From: Yamagishiella unicocca
Taxonomy: Eukaryota > Chlorophyta > Chlorophyceae > Chlamydomonadales > Volvocaceae
Reading direction: 5' to 3'
Length of the DNA: 64,000 bases
Assembly (NCBI GenBank): GCA_003116995.1
Contig: BDSL01000041.1
Coordinates: 1-64,000 of the forward strand
The first letter of the stretch is position 1. Every line of letters starts with the position of its first letter. Both the position numbers and the translations under genes were made by a program. The notes below the pieces were generated by a model. That model saw only the letters and a program-made list of their open reading frames with translations, ran no database searches and was not told the DNA's origin. Below, piece after piece: positions 7,581 through 16,164 of this stretch.

Positions 7581-10500
7581 ATGTCTGTGTTTGAAGAGGC
7601 AGCCGATAATGACTTTTGGTGTGGCAGTAGATTTGTGCATGTGTACGCTTATGGAGTGTATACGCGCAACTTCTTGGCAATGCTCAGAGCCAAGATCATA
7701 CAAGCTGTGGTTCAAGTGAAGTCCACCATACCACCGCCCAGCAGTAGTAGTGTTCGTAGTATTAGTAAAGCACATCGCAAGAAGACAAAGTTGGAGCCCG
7801 TTGATGACAAAGTTGGACGGCTTGGACCCCCTAAACTTGGTGTAATTGTTCATGTGCACTGCACCAGCATTTATCAGCCAATCTCACCCTCTTTGTATTG
7901 CAGCTTTGTTGATTTGTTCCAGGCAGAACACAATATATGCTTCATGATTGATGGCGTTGCGTGTGGCATTGCATCAGCACTTGCCGCAGCGGCTCCATAC
8001 AGTGTGGTATCCCCCTTTGGCATGGTGTGTCTGAATCAGCGCAAGGACTTTACAGATGAGCATAATGACCCTACGATTTGTGGTGTCAACGCAACCTTCT
8101 TGCGTCGCTGGAGAGGCTCACCTGAAGAGCTCGAATCAGCTCTTGTGGAGAGTGAGTCGCGTTTACATGATGCATACTATTGCTTTAGTCGCGGTCTATA
8201 TGACAGGGTGCTGTGCATCCCAGAGCCAAGTAGCAATAATACTAATAATACTATTAATCCTAGTAATCCTAGTAATCCTAGTAATCCTAGTAACGGCAAT
8301 AATTCTGGAGCAACAGCAGCATCATCAGCATCAGGAGCAGCCACCGTCATGGATGTGGCGTTCTTCAATGCTGGCTTCCGTTCATTGCTTGACATGGTTA
8401 TTATTGCAGGTGCGCCGCAACCACACATTCCTCCTCAAGAAACATCGACTAAGAAGAAGGCGATCTTCTTCACTTCTGCATGGAAGGCCCTGTGCAATAT
8501 CTCGTCGATGTCTGTTTTACCTCCTGTAGTAGTAGTAGGACCTCAACGTGAATGCGATAATGAATTGGATCCATACACTCTCTTGCTAACACTCCCTATG
8601 TTGAAGTTTATTCCTGACATCGAGACATCCGTGATTGATGAAGACATCCCATCGACACTACAGCTTCTCTTGGCGCACTACTGTAGTTCTCGGCGTGTTG
8701 TTATGCACGAGTCCAGTACATTGAAGCTCTCAGTGCCCATTTCGCCAACCCTTATGGGAAAGAGCGCACTGGATGCTCGACACAACGCCCGTGTCCTTAC
8801 AAATGTGGTATCCCGTGCACTAAAGCATATCCGCTCATCACATCCGAAGTGGAAGGAAAAATCACCTGCCATGGATGATACATGCTTGACTGCACATGAC
8901 TGTATGGAAATGGGGCTTGTAGACGCTGTTATTGGTGCCTTTGGTGATCCTGATCATCCTGATCATCGTACACGGCGACCCTTACAACCAAAAGCAATTG
9001 TATTAGAAGGACGAGGCGACATCATAGATCCCCCCTCATCAAAGATTCTTCGTGTGTATGGCATTGGAGACCTAGAGGGACAATCGGATGTCCTCTTATC
9101 CATACTCATGGAGCTTGACCTTGTTCGATGGGCGCCATGCAAAACAGCTGTTGTATCTGCTTCTTCTGTTGTCAAGAAGAAAAATCCAAAGAAGAATCCA
9201 AAGAATCCAACAACAACAACAAAAACAACAACAACAACAACAACCATTAATGATACTTCCAATATGTCCGTGCCGGAGCTGGAGTGGATTGGTCCACGGG
9301 ACACGTATGTAATACAATGTGGTGATCAGTTGGATGCGTCTCGTGTCGCTCACTCTTCCCTTGCTTCACCTGACTGGGTCACCATACCACTCACGCACCA
9401 CCTGTATGAGATATCTGGTGGAAGGTTCCGAAGCATGATGGGTAACCACGAGCTGATGAACCTGGATCGTTTCACAAAAAATATATATGTTGCTGAAAAG
9501 GATGCTACTGCTGAGCGCGCGGAATACCTCCGTAGTCCACTCTACAGATATCACCTTGCACATCGCCACATTTTGTTGCGTGTACGTAGCGCTATATTCT
9601 CACATGCTGGCGTGCCAGATTTGTCACCCATGCATCGTGTTCCTCTTCCAATGAAGGGATCGAAGGATATTGGAATCAAACTCCGTGCACTTGACACGAT
9701 TATTGGTGTCATCAACCGTGACCTCCACGACATGTCGTGTCAGCGCCTCAATGACTATGACCATAAGGCGAGTGCACTGTGGTCGAGGTTGTTCCAGCCC
9801 AAACCATCTCTTACAACTGCTGCTGCTGCTGCCTCCACACTGACAAGAAATGGACTGTATCAGCGAGAGGTTGCCACTGACTTGGCATCTGCTGGCATTA
9901 CCCACCTAGTATTGGGACATAACAAAGTCCCAGGCATTTCACAACGTCCCTTGAACAAGAGTGGTGTCACCCTTGTCTTGACGGACAACATTTCGAACAC
10001 TGGAAATGACGTCGCAAATATTCACTCATCCATCGTGCATGTCCCATGCATCACCATGTGTCTTGACCGACAGCACGACAGCATAGAATGGAAGACAATG
10101 CAGTTCCTTCACACCATTGCTGATGGTAAGTACAAAGATGTAATAATCAACAGTAATAGCAACAGCAGCAGCAGCAGCACCGCCACCACCCCATCCACAG
10201 CTTTGAAGTTCACGTATGACAAGTTTTACCCCTTTATGGAAAATTTGCAAGCCCAAACGATGAAGGAAACGTCGTCATCTAGAAATGCTAAAAATGCTAA
10301 AAATATTAATAATAACAATATTATTCACGAACCATATTCAGGACTGAGCGTCATCGATGTGTGTTCTATCAAGAAGGTTCCATCACCTACTTCAGTACTA
10401 GTCAAAGATCACACAGATATAGTATGTAGGCGGATGTTGGATGCAGCAATGGGTGTGGAGTACAAAGTGAATAAAGTAAATGAAGTGATCAATAAGGCAA

Positions 10501-10601
10501 CAGCAGCAACATCAATAATTAATAAGGTTCAGGTTACAAGTGATCTCTTACCTGATAAAATCGGAAAATCAAAAGTAAAAAAAATAAAAGCAAAGAAATA
10601 G
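7581..10601 (+). CDS. Clp/S49-peptidase-like domain fused to a metallophosphoesterase
   Basis: A 1,006-residue intronless product. Residues about 85-460 resemble the ClpP/SppA (crotonase-like) fold: a core strand and helix ICFMIDGVACGIASALAAAA, then YSVVSPFGMVCLN, and near 430-450 a typical closing LTAHDCMEMGLVDAVIG. Where serine peptidases of this fold have G-x-A-x-S, the sequence reads GVACG, so the catalytic serine seems absent or shifted. Residues about 490-870 are a calcineurin-like phosphoesterase: GDLEG (497-500, Glu where GDxHG has His), GDQLD (581-585), GNHE (621-624), SHAGVP and LGHNKVPG. Asn/Ser-Pro repeats near 220-245 and Thr/Lys repeats near 535-555 are insertions between domains. 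The end is Lys-rich. It would remove phosphate from protein or nucleotide substrates. The satellite array starts about ten bases after its stop. Confidence 0.8.
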   Translation: MSVFEEAADNDFWCGSRFVHVYAYGVYTRNFLAMLRAKIIQAVVQVKSTIPPPSSSSVRSISKAHRKKTKLEPVDDKVGRLGPPKLGVIVHVHCTSIYQPISPSLYCSFVDLFQAEHNICFMIDGVACGIASALAAAAPYSVVSPFGMVCLNQRKDFTDEHNDPTICGVNATFLRRWRGSPEELESALVESESRLHDAYYCFSRGLYDRVLCIPEPSSNNTNNTINPSNPSNPSNPSNGNNSGATAASSASGAATVMDVAFFNAGFRSLLDMVIIAGAPQPHIPPQETSTKKKAIFFTSAWKALCNISSMSVLPPVVVVGPQRECDNELDPYTLLLTLPMLKFIPDIETSVIDEDIPSTLQLLLAHYCSSRRVVMHESSTLKLSVPISPTLMGKSALDARHNARVLTNVVSRALKHIRSSHPKWKEKSPAMDDTCLTAHDCMEMGLVDAVIGAFGDPDHPDHRTRRPLQPKAIVLEGRGDIIDPPSSKILRVYGIGDLEGQSDVLLSILMELDLVRWAPCKTAVVSASSVVKKKNPKKNPKNPTTTTKTTTTTTTINDTSNMSVPELEWIGPRDTYVIQCGDQLDASRVAHSSLASPDWVTIPLTHHLYEISGGRFRSMMGNHELMNLDRFTKNIYVAEKDATAERAEYLRSPLYRYHLAHRHILLRVRSAIFSHAGVPDLSPMHRVPLPMKGSKDIGIKLRALDTIIGVINRDLHDMSCQRLNDYDHKASALWSRLFQPKPSLTTAAAAASTLTRNGLYQREVATDLASAGITHLVLGHNKVPGISQRPLNKSGVTLVLTDNISNTGNDVANIHSSIVHVPCITMCLDRQHDSIEWKTMQFLHTIADGKYKDVIINSNSNSSSSSTATTPSTALKFTYDKFYPFMENLQAQTMKETSSSRNAKNAKNINNNNIIHEPYSGLSVIDVCSIKKVPSPTSVLVKDHTDIVCRRMLDAAMGVEYKVNKVNEVINKATAATSIINKVQVTSDLLPDKIGKSKVKKIKAKK

Positions 10602-10611
10602 CCAGATAGAA

Positions 10612-11858
10612 GGCATTTCTCAAGACTCCTGACCAGACATTCCATTCCCCAGAGACTTTCATAAATTGACCATTTTTCCAAGAACCTAGAATCAAGGATG
10701 GAAGCTGACAGGAAGGTGACTCTGTGGCAATTCCTCGAAATGAGGCATTTTCTAAGACTCCTGACAGGACATTCCATTCCCCAGACACTTTCATAATTTT
10801 GTTCATTTTCCAAGAACCTAGAATCAAGAATGGAAGCTGACAGGAAGGTGACTCTGTGGCAATTCCTCGAAATGAGGCATTTTCTAAGACTCCTGACAGG
10901 ACATTCCATTCCCCAGACACTTTCATAAATTTGATCATTTTCCAAGAACCTAGAATCAAGAATGGAAGCTGACAGGAAGGTGACTCTGTGGCAATTCCTC
11001 GAAATGAGGCATTTTCTAAGACTCCTGACAGGACATTCCGTTCCCCTGACACTTTCATAAAATTGATCATTTTCCAAGAACCTAGAATCAAGAAAGGAAG
11101 CTGACAGGAAGGTGACTCTTAAGGGACTTTCACAAAATGAGGCATTTCCAAAGACTCCTGGCAAGACATTCCATTCCCCAGACACTTTCATAAAATTGAT
11201 CATTTTCCAAGAACCTAGAATCAAGAAAGGAAGCTGACAGGAAGGTGACTCTTGAGGGACTTTCACAAAAGGAGGCATTTCCAAAGACTCCTGGCAGGAC
11301 ATTCCATTCCCCAGACACTTTCATAAAATTGATCATTTTCCAAGAACCTAGAATCAAGAAAGGAAGCTGACAGGAAGGTGACTCTTAAGGGACTTTCACA
11401 AAATGAGGCATTTCCAAAGACTCCTGGCAAGACATTCCATTCCCCAGACACTTTCATAAAATTGATCATTTTCCAAGAACCTAGAATCAAGAAAGGAAGC
11501 TGACAGGAAGGTGACTCTTGAGGGACTTTCACAAAAGGAGGCATTTCCAAAGACTCCTGGCAGGACATTCCATTCCCCAGACACTTTCATAAAATTGATC
11601 ATTTTCCAAGAACCTAGAATCAAGAAAGGAAGCTGACAGGAAGGTGACTCTTAAGGGACTTTCACAAAATGAGGCATTTCCAAAGACTCCTGGCAAGACA
11701 TTCCATTCCCCAGACACTTTCATAAAATTGATCATTTTCCAAGAACCTAGAATCAAGAAAGGAAGCTGACAGGAAGGTGACTCTTGAGGGACTTTCACAA
11801 AATGAGGCATTTCCAAAGACTCCTGGCAAGACATTCCATTCCCCAGACACTTTCATAA
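10612..11858. repeat. 133 bp satellite array, first block
   Basis: About nine tandem copies of a 133-base unit with fixed landmarks: GACATTCCATTCCCCAGA, CTTTCATAAA, ATCATTTTCCAAGAACCTAG and GGAAGCTGACAGGAAGGTGA. From about 11,110 onward two variants alternate (CTTAAGGGAC with AAAATGAGG, and CTTGAGGGAC with AAAAGGAGG), giving a 266-base higher-order unit repeated almost exactly. Long open frames on the minus strand are by-products of the repeat, not genes. Confidence 0.9.
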
Positions 11859-11931
11859 ATTATAATAAATTAGAAAAATTAGAACCAGTCGCCACTTCCG
11901 CACTTGTTTTGCTGCGCAACTGGAATGTCAA

Positions 11932-12687
11932 TCAATCCCATAAGCGTACGCGCAGCGTGAAGCCAACAACCGTGACCGTCTCGGATGAATCGTTGAGGTG
12001 TATCTTGCAACCGTGCAGGGCGGTGCTGGCTTGGTCAAGGTATGTCTTTCTGATGAGTTTGGCCATTTTGCGGGACCCTGGGGAGGGAGGTCCGCACCAG
12101 AACGTGCAAAGCGGAATATTGTAGACTTCCGTCAGCGGGTCCCAACTGAAACTGACATGAACTGAGATGACTTCATCGCCGCTGCGAGGGTAGGCTGCAT
12201 CCAATGGAGGAGACCATGGACCGTGACCAATGAAGAGTAAATAATTAGAATACTGCCGCACAGCTTCGTTTGTCACCTCCGGTTCATCAATGAGATTTTT
12301 GAGGGTTGTCAGTTCTTTGGCCTTCATGAGCTGCTTATTGGCGATCAGCATCTCATCTCCATCAAGATCGGCTCTAATCACTCGCACCAATCTCTTCCTT
12401 TCGTCGACTTTACTTTGACTGCTGCCACCTCCTCCCGTCACCATACATTCCTGTACTCTGAAACTTTCCGCATGGGCTTTAAAGGCTTCAAAACCACCCT
12501 GCATGTGTGAACATGAGAGTATCGCGGACGGACAAATCCCAGCAGCCACCAACGTCGCATTCACGGCATCTGCGTAGGGGGCCAGCCTTGTATTGCCAGG
12601 GTCGAGGGGTCTGATCTTGATCTTGTCCACAAAGAAATCAAGAAGGCATTGATACATGGTGTTTGCTCTTTGCTCTATGCCCCACAC
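11932..12687 (-). CDS. Unrecognised intronless gene enclosed by satellite
   Basis: The 251-residue product does not look like the repeat around it. It has a mixed, protein-like composition: an N-terminal helical part (TMYQCLLDFFVDKIKI), a Gly/Ser patch near 125 (GGGGSSQS), a charged helical middle (KKxRLVRVIRADLDGDEML-like), and a C-terminal part rich in aromatic residues and strands (GHGPWSPPLDAAYPRSGDE, VHVSFSWDPLTEVYN). I recognise no family. The first Met (12687) lies within the array edge; MYQCLLD at about 12657 is an alternative start. The frame is intact over 250 codons on the strand used by part of the virus-like block, so it may be another viral gene cut off by satellite growth. Confidence 0.5.
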   Translation of the reverse strand: MWGIEQRANTMYQCLLDFFVDKIKIRPLDPGNTRLAPYADAVNATLVAAGICPSAILSCSHMQGGFEAFKAHAESFRVQECMVTGGGGSSQSKVDERKRLVRVIRADLDGDEMLIANKQLMKAKELTTLKNLIDEPEVTNEAVRQYSNYLLFIGHGPWSPPLDAAYPRSGDEVISVHVSFSWDPLTEVYNIPLCTFWCGPPSPGSRKMAKLIRKTYLDQASTALHGCKIHLNDSSETVTVVGFTLRVRLWD

Positions 12688-12714
12688 TTCTAAATGTCCT
12701 TTAAGTTTCTAAAA

Positions 12715-13250
12715 TAAGGCATTTCTAAAGACTCCTGACCAGACATTCCATTCCCCAGACACTTTCATAAAATTGATCATTTTTCATAGAACCTAGAATC
12801 TATAGATGGAAGCTGACAGGAAGGTGACTCTATGGCAATTCCTTGAAATGAGGCATTTTCTAAGACTCCTGACCAGACATTCCATTCCCCAGACACTTTC
12901 ATAAAATTGACCATTTTTCCAAGAACCTAGAATCAAGGATGGAAGCTGACAGGAAGGTGACTCTGTGGCACTTCCTCGAAATGAGGCATTTTCTAAGACT
13001 CCTGACCAGACATTCCATTCCCCAGACACTTTCATAAAATTGATCATTTTCCAAGAACCTAGAATCTAGATGGAAGCTGACAGGAAGGACCTAGAATCTA
13101 GATGGAAGCTGACAGGAAGGACCTAGAATCTAGATGGAAGCTGACAGGAAGGTGACTCTGTGGCACTTCCTCGAAATGAGGCATTTCTCAAGACTCCTGA
13201 CCGGACATTCCATTCCCCAGAGACTTTCATAAATTGGTCATTTTTCCAAG
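12715..13250. repeat. 133 bp satellite array, second block
   Basis: About four copies of the same satellite as at 10.6-11.86 kb resume directly beyond the gene. A short sub-repeat (CTAGATGGAAGCTGACAGGA) occurs three times near 13,067-13,150. The block ends at TTTCCAAGAAGTGAC near 13,250. Confidence 0.9.
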
Positions 13251-13372
13251 AAGTGACTTTTCGTATTTTAAACTTTTAGTTAAGTTGTTAAAAACAGTTT
13301 TCAGGGTATATATAATCCTTCAAATCCGTGACACAAATAGAAACAAATAGAAACAATCAACAACAACAACGA

Positions 13373-13786
13373 TCAGCAGCAGATCATTTGTTTCGTTTTT
13401 GTGCCAGACATGCGTGCCATGATGTTGCCAACGCGTTGTGTAGTGCCCATCTTCAAGACTTCTATCCGCAGGCTTCCTGTAATGCTGGCGACAAACTCCA
13501 GCGTTAGCGGTGGCAATGGTGTCTCCGTGGCACCATCATCAACTGTTGCTGGCGGTAGCAGCGGCAATGGTGGCTCCATGGCACCATCATCAACTGTTGC
13601 TGGCGGTAGCAGCGGCAATGGTGGCCCCATGGCACCATCTTCAACTGTTGCCGGCGGTAGCAGCGGCAATGGTGGCCCAGTGGTACCATCATCAACTGTT
13701 GCTGGCGGTCGTGGCGGCAATGGTGGCCCCGTGGTACCATCATCAACTGTTGCCGGCGGTAGCGGTGGTGATGGTGCAGGTGACAT
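13373..13786 (-). CDS. Small protein with a Pro-rich repeat, unknown function
   Basis: The 137-residue product has about five copies of a 20-residue repeat (PPATVDDGAMGPPLPLL and variants), then a non-repetitive C-terminus (LEFVASITGSLRIEVLKMG ... GNIMARMSGTKTKQ) that reads like real protein. The opposite strand is also open (Ser/Gly repeat from 13401), because the 60-base unit is a multiple of three. I prefer the minus strand for its natural-looking C-terminus. No family recognised. Confidence 0.35.
   Translation of the reverse strand: MSPAPSPPLPPATVDDGTTGPPLPPRPPATVDDGTTGPPLPLLPPATVEDGAMGPPLPLLPPATVDDGAMEPPLPLLPPATVDDGATETPLPPLTLEFVASITGSLRIEVLKMGTTQRVGNIMARMSGTKTKQMICC
13500..13780. repeat. 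60-base minisatellite
   Basis: Four to five tandem units share ATCATCAACTGTTGC, GGCGGTAGC and GGCAATGGTGGC. Unit length near 60 bases keeps both strands open. Confidence 0.8.
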
Positions 13787-13850
13787 TTTGTGGAGGTCCT
13801 GTCACTCCGGGAACGGCCGGTCTTGAGGCACTCTTGAGCTTATCTTAATC

Positions 13851-15220
13851 AATTTTCCAAGCCACATCTTGAGAGGGCTTGTTGAGAGAATGCACAAGAA
13901 CCCAGCTTAAGACCCCGCTGAAGATCCGGGTGAAGTAAACTGCTCAAGGCATTACACCGAAGAGCCCAGCTCAAGGCGGGGCTCAAGGTCCAGGCTCAAG
14001 CCGACATCACTAAAGACATTGTCACTGCAAAAAGTGTTACATTTCACCCCAGGAACCAGTACGTTCCACCACAGGGGTCAGTCTGTTCTTCCCTACAAAC
14101 TGGCATGTTGCACCGAACTAGCTAGCCACACACCTGATGGGGCGCTAGCTGCTGTGCTCCATGCCCCTTGCCTTCCTCAAGTAATACTGACCTACAGGCT
14201 TACTTCGAGCTCACAACCTGCCCCTTCACCTCGCTCGCGGTTCCCTTCACTTCACGGTTCATATCGCCTCTGCTAGCTATTGCTGGTGTTGCCTACCCCA
14301 TCACTATTGCTGTAGATCCAGACCATGCCGCTACTTGCTCAGCTGAGCCCTGCAGGGCCCATACACCGCTGATGCTCACAATCCATGCTCACAATCCATG
14401 TCACGCTGCAGCAGCTCCTCAACGACCAAATCCAGCAAGCCGCTGCTCCATGCTCTCTGCTCCATATCCTGCCACGTCCATAAAGTCCTCTCCCAGCTGT
14501 GTGTCCCGCACGTCCTGCTGTGGGTTTCATCGAGGGTTGGTGCCATAAGTTGAAGTAGTTTTCTATCAAGGAGTTCGTTGCAACACTCTCAGGCAGCACA
14601 CGCAGAAAACAAGCGCCACTCCCATGCTTACCATCACAGCGTGATTTGCCAAATGCTTCAGCAAAGTTGGCAGCATACAGCACAGCCAGGTTCTTAAGAT
14701 AGATGTCAACCAGTCTTGGCAGGATTCGATCACCTGCATGTATTCCAGGAAAATGAATCATTTCAGATAATGAAAATTATCCATTAACTAGGGAAATAAA
14801 GCCACGCAAGCAGAGCTTTGGGTTTGAGGTCAGCAATGGTCTTCATGCTCACCGGCAGCTCTCGAGCTTTGTTATAATGCTGGCAGCACAAGTCCAGTGG
14901 CCCTAACTTCCATCTGACTGCGAGCAGCGAGCAGCTGTGGCAGGTCCTGATGGTCGCCTTCCTCGCTCGCTGACCATAGCTCGCCAGGCAAAATGCTGAA
15001 GCGCGACGCCCAGAACTTAACAGGCCTGCCTAAAATATAATTATAAAGATGCATTGCTCCACTAGAAGCCTGGAAAAGTGGCAGAGTGGATGCGTGGACA
15101 CCTGGTCAAACATTGACGAACACTGCTGCTGCATTGCTATTGCCTGGCAATATCGATAAATTATATGTATATTGCATACGGTTATTATTAGTGCTGAAGG
15201 CGACAACAGCTCATCGTAGA
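13851..15220. other. Stretch without a confident gene; possible minus-strand exons
   Basis: No complete gene seen. On the minus strand, 14761 to about 14520 encodes a protein-like segment (GDRILPRLVDIYLKNLAVLY, AANFAEAFGK), and 15030-14885 another (RPVKFWASRFSILPGELWS). They may be exons of a host gene or of a mobile element; I cannot join them. Bases 13,880-14,010 contain several GCTCAAG repeats. Confidence 0.3.
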
Positions 15221-15256
15221 AGAAGTTTTCAGCTCACAGGCGCAGTAACTAACAAT

Positions 15257-15285
15257 GTCGTACGCGACACTTTGTCGCGTACGAC
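15257..15285. other. Perfect 13-bp hairpin
   Basis: GTCGTACGCGACA, loop CTT, TGTCGCGTACGAC. The stem itself is built on TCGCGTACGA. It could be a protein-binding site or a transcript-end structure; there is no clear gene beside it. Confidence 0.6.
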
Positions 15286-15643
15286 GTGCCCTTCACATGA
15301 TGCACTGGTTAATGTTATATTACATATAAGCAATGTGCAGGTCGCACTGCTGAGATTGTTGAAAATATCTTGGGAATCATCTTGGGTGCGTGCTTGGTAA
15401 AGGTTCTTCTGCTTTGGGTACTTGGTCAGGTTCTTGCGTAACGGTTTCTTAGGGACAAATGTTGGGCTAGCCTTAAGCTCTACTTCCGCTGCACCTTGAG
15501 TTGCATCTTCACCAAAGTGCGTTGCCAATGTCTTGCGTCCGAGGGTCTTGGTTGTAGCTCTTCAGCTTTAGCATAAGATCGACAAAACATGGGGTCAAGA
15601 CCGGCTCAAGAAAGGCTCAAGTGGATAAGAAGCCTCTCAAGAT

Positions 15644-15973
15644 ATGGCCGTTCCCCGTGTGTGTGCCCTCTTCCTGCTGTTCGCAATCGTGTGGAAGATG
15701 ACTACTATCCAGGAGAAGTGCATCGACATTCAAGAGAAGTTCATCGACAACCAACAGAAACTCATCGACAACCAACAGAAACTTATCGACAACCAACAGA
15801 AGGAAATCAATGACAACCACCAAGAGAACGTCAAGCTCTTGTCTGCTCCAGCTCTTCCTACCACTCGGGCTAGGTTGAGATTTTCGGAGTTGTTTGCTAT
15901 AGGCAGCATCTCGGGAATTACGACGGTTTCGCTCGTGATCGCATTCGCGTCTTATGCAGCAGCGTGTAAGTGA
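15644..15973 (+). CDS. Small membrane protein with a heptad repeat
   Basis: The 109-residue product has an N-terminal hydrophobic segment (VCALFLLFAIVW, a signal peptide or anchor). Residues about 20-60 are a regular polar repeat of seven residues (IDNQQKL and variants) that should form a coiled coil. Near the C-terminus is a second hydrophobic helix (GSISGITTVSLVIAFASY). The coding repeat is a 21-base unit. No family recognised. Intronless and close to the virus-like block, but its origin is open. Confidence 0.45.
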   Translation: MAVPRVCALFLLFAIVWKMTTIQEKCIDIQEKFIDNQQKLIDNQQKLIDNQQKEINDNHQENVKLLSAPALPTTRARLRFSELFAIGSISGITTVSLVIAFASYAAACK

Positions 15974-16164
15974 TTGCATAATATTTGCATAATACGAGTG
16001 TACGTACATTCATCGATCTAATGATCTAATGAGCTAAACACATGATGAACGTAATAACAATTAATAGTCTTGTCAGAGGATATAATACCCCTGGACCGGA
16101 AGTCCGTTCGGCTTGTCTAGACGTTTTGTGGTTGTGGCGAAGAATTAACAAGCTCTGCCATGGA

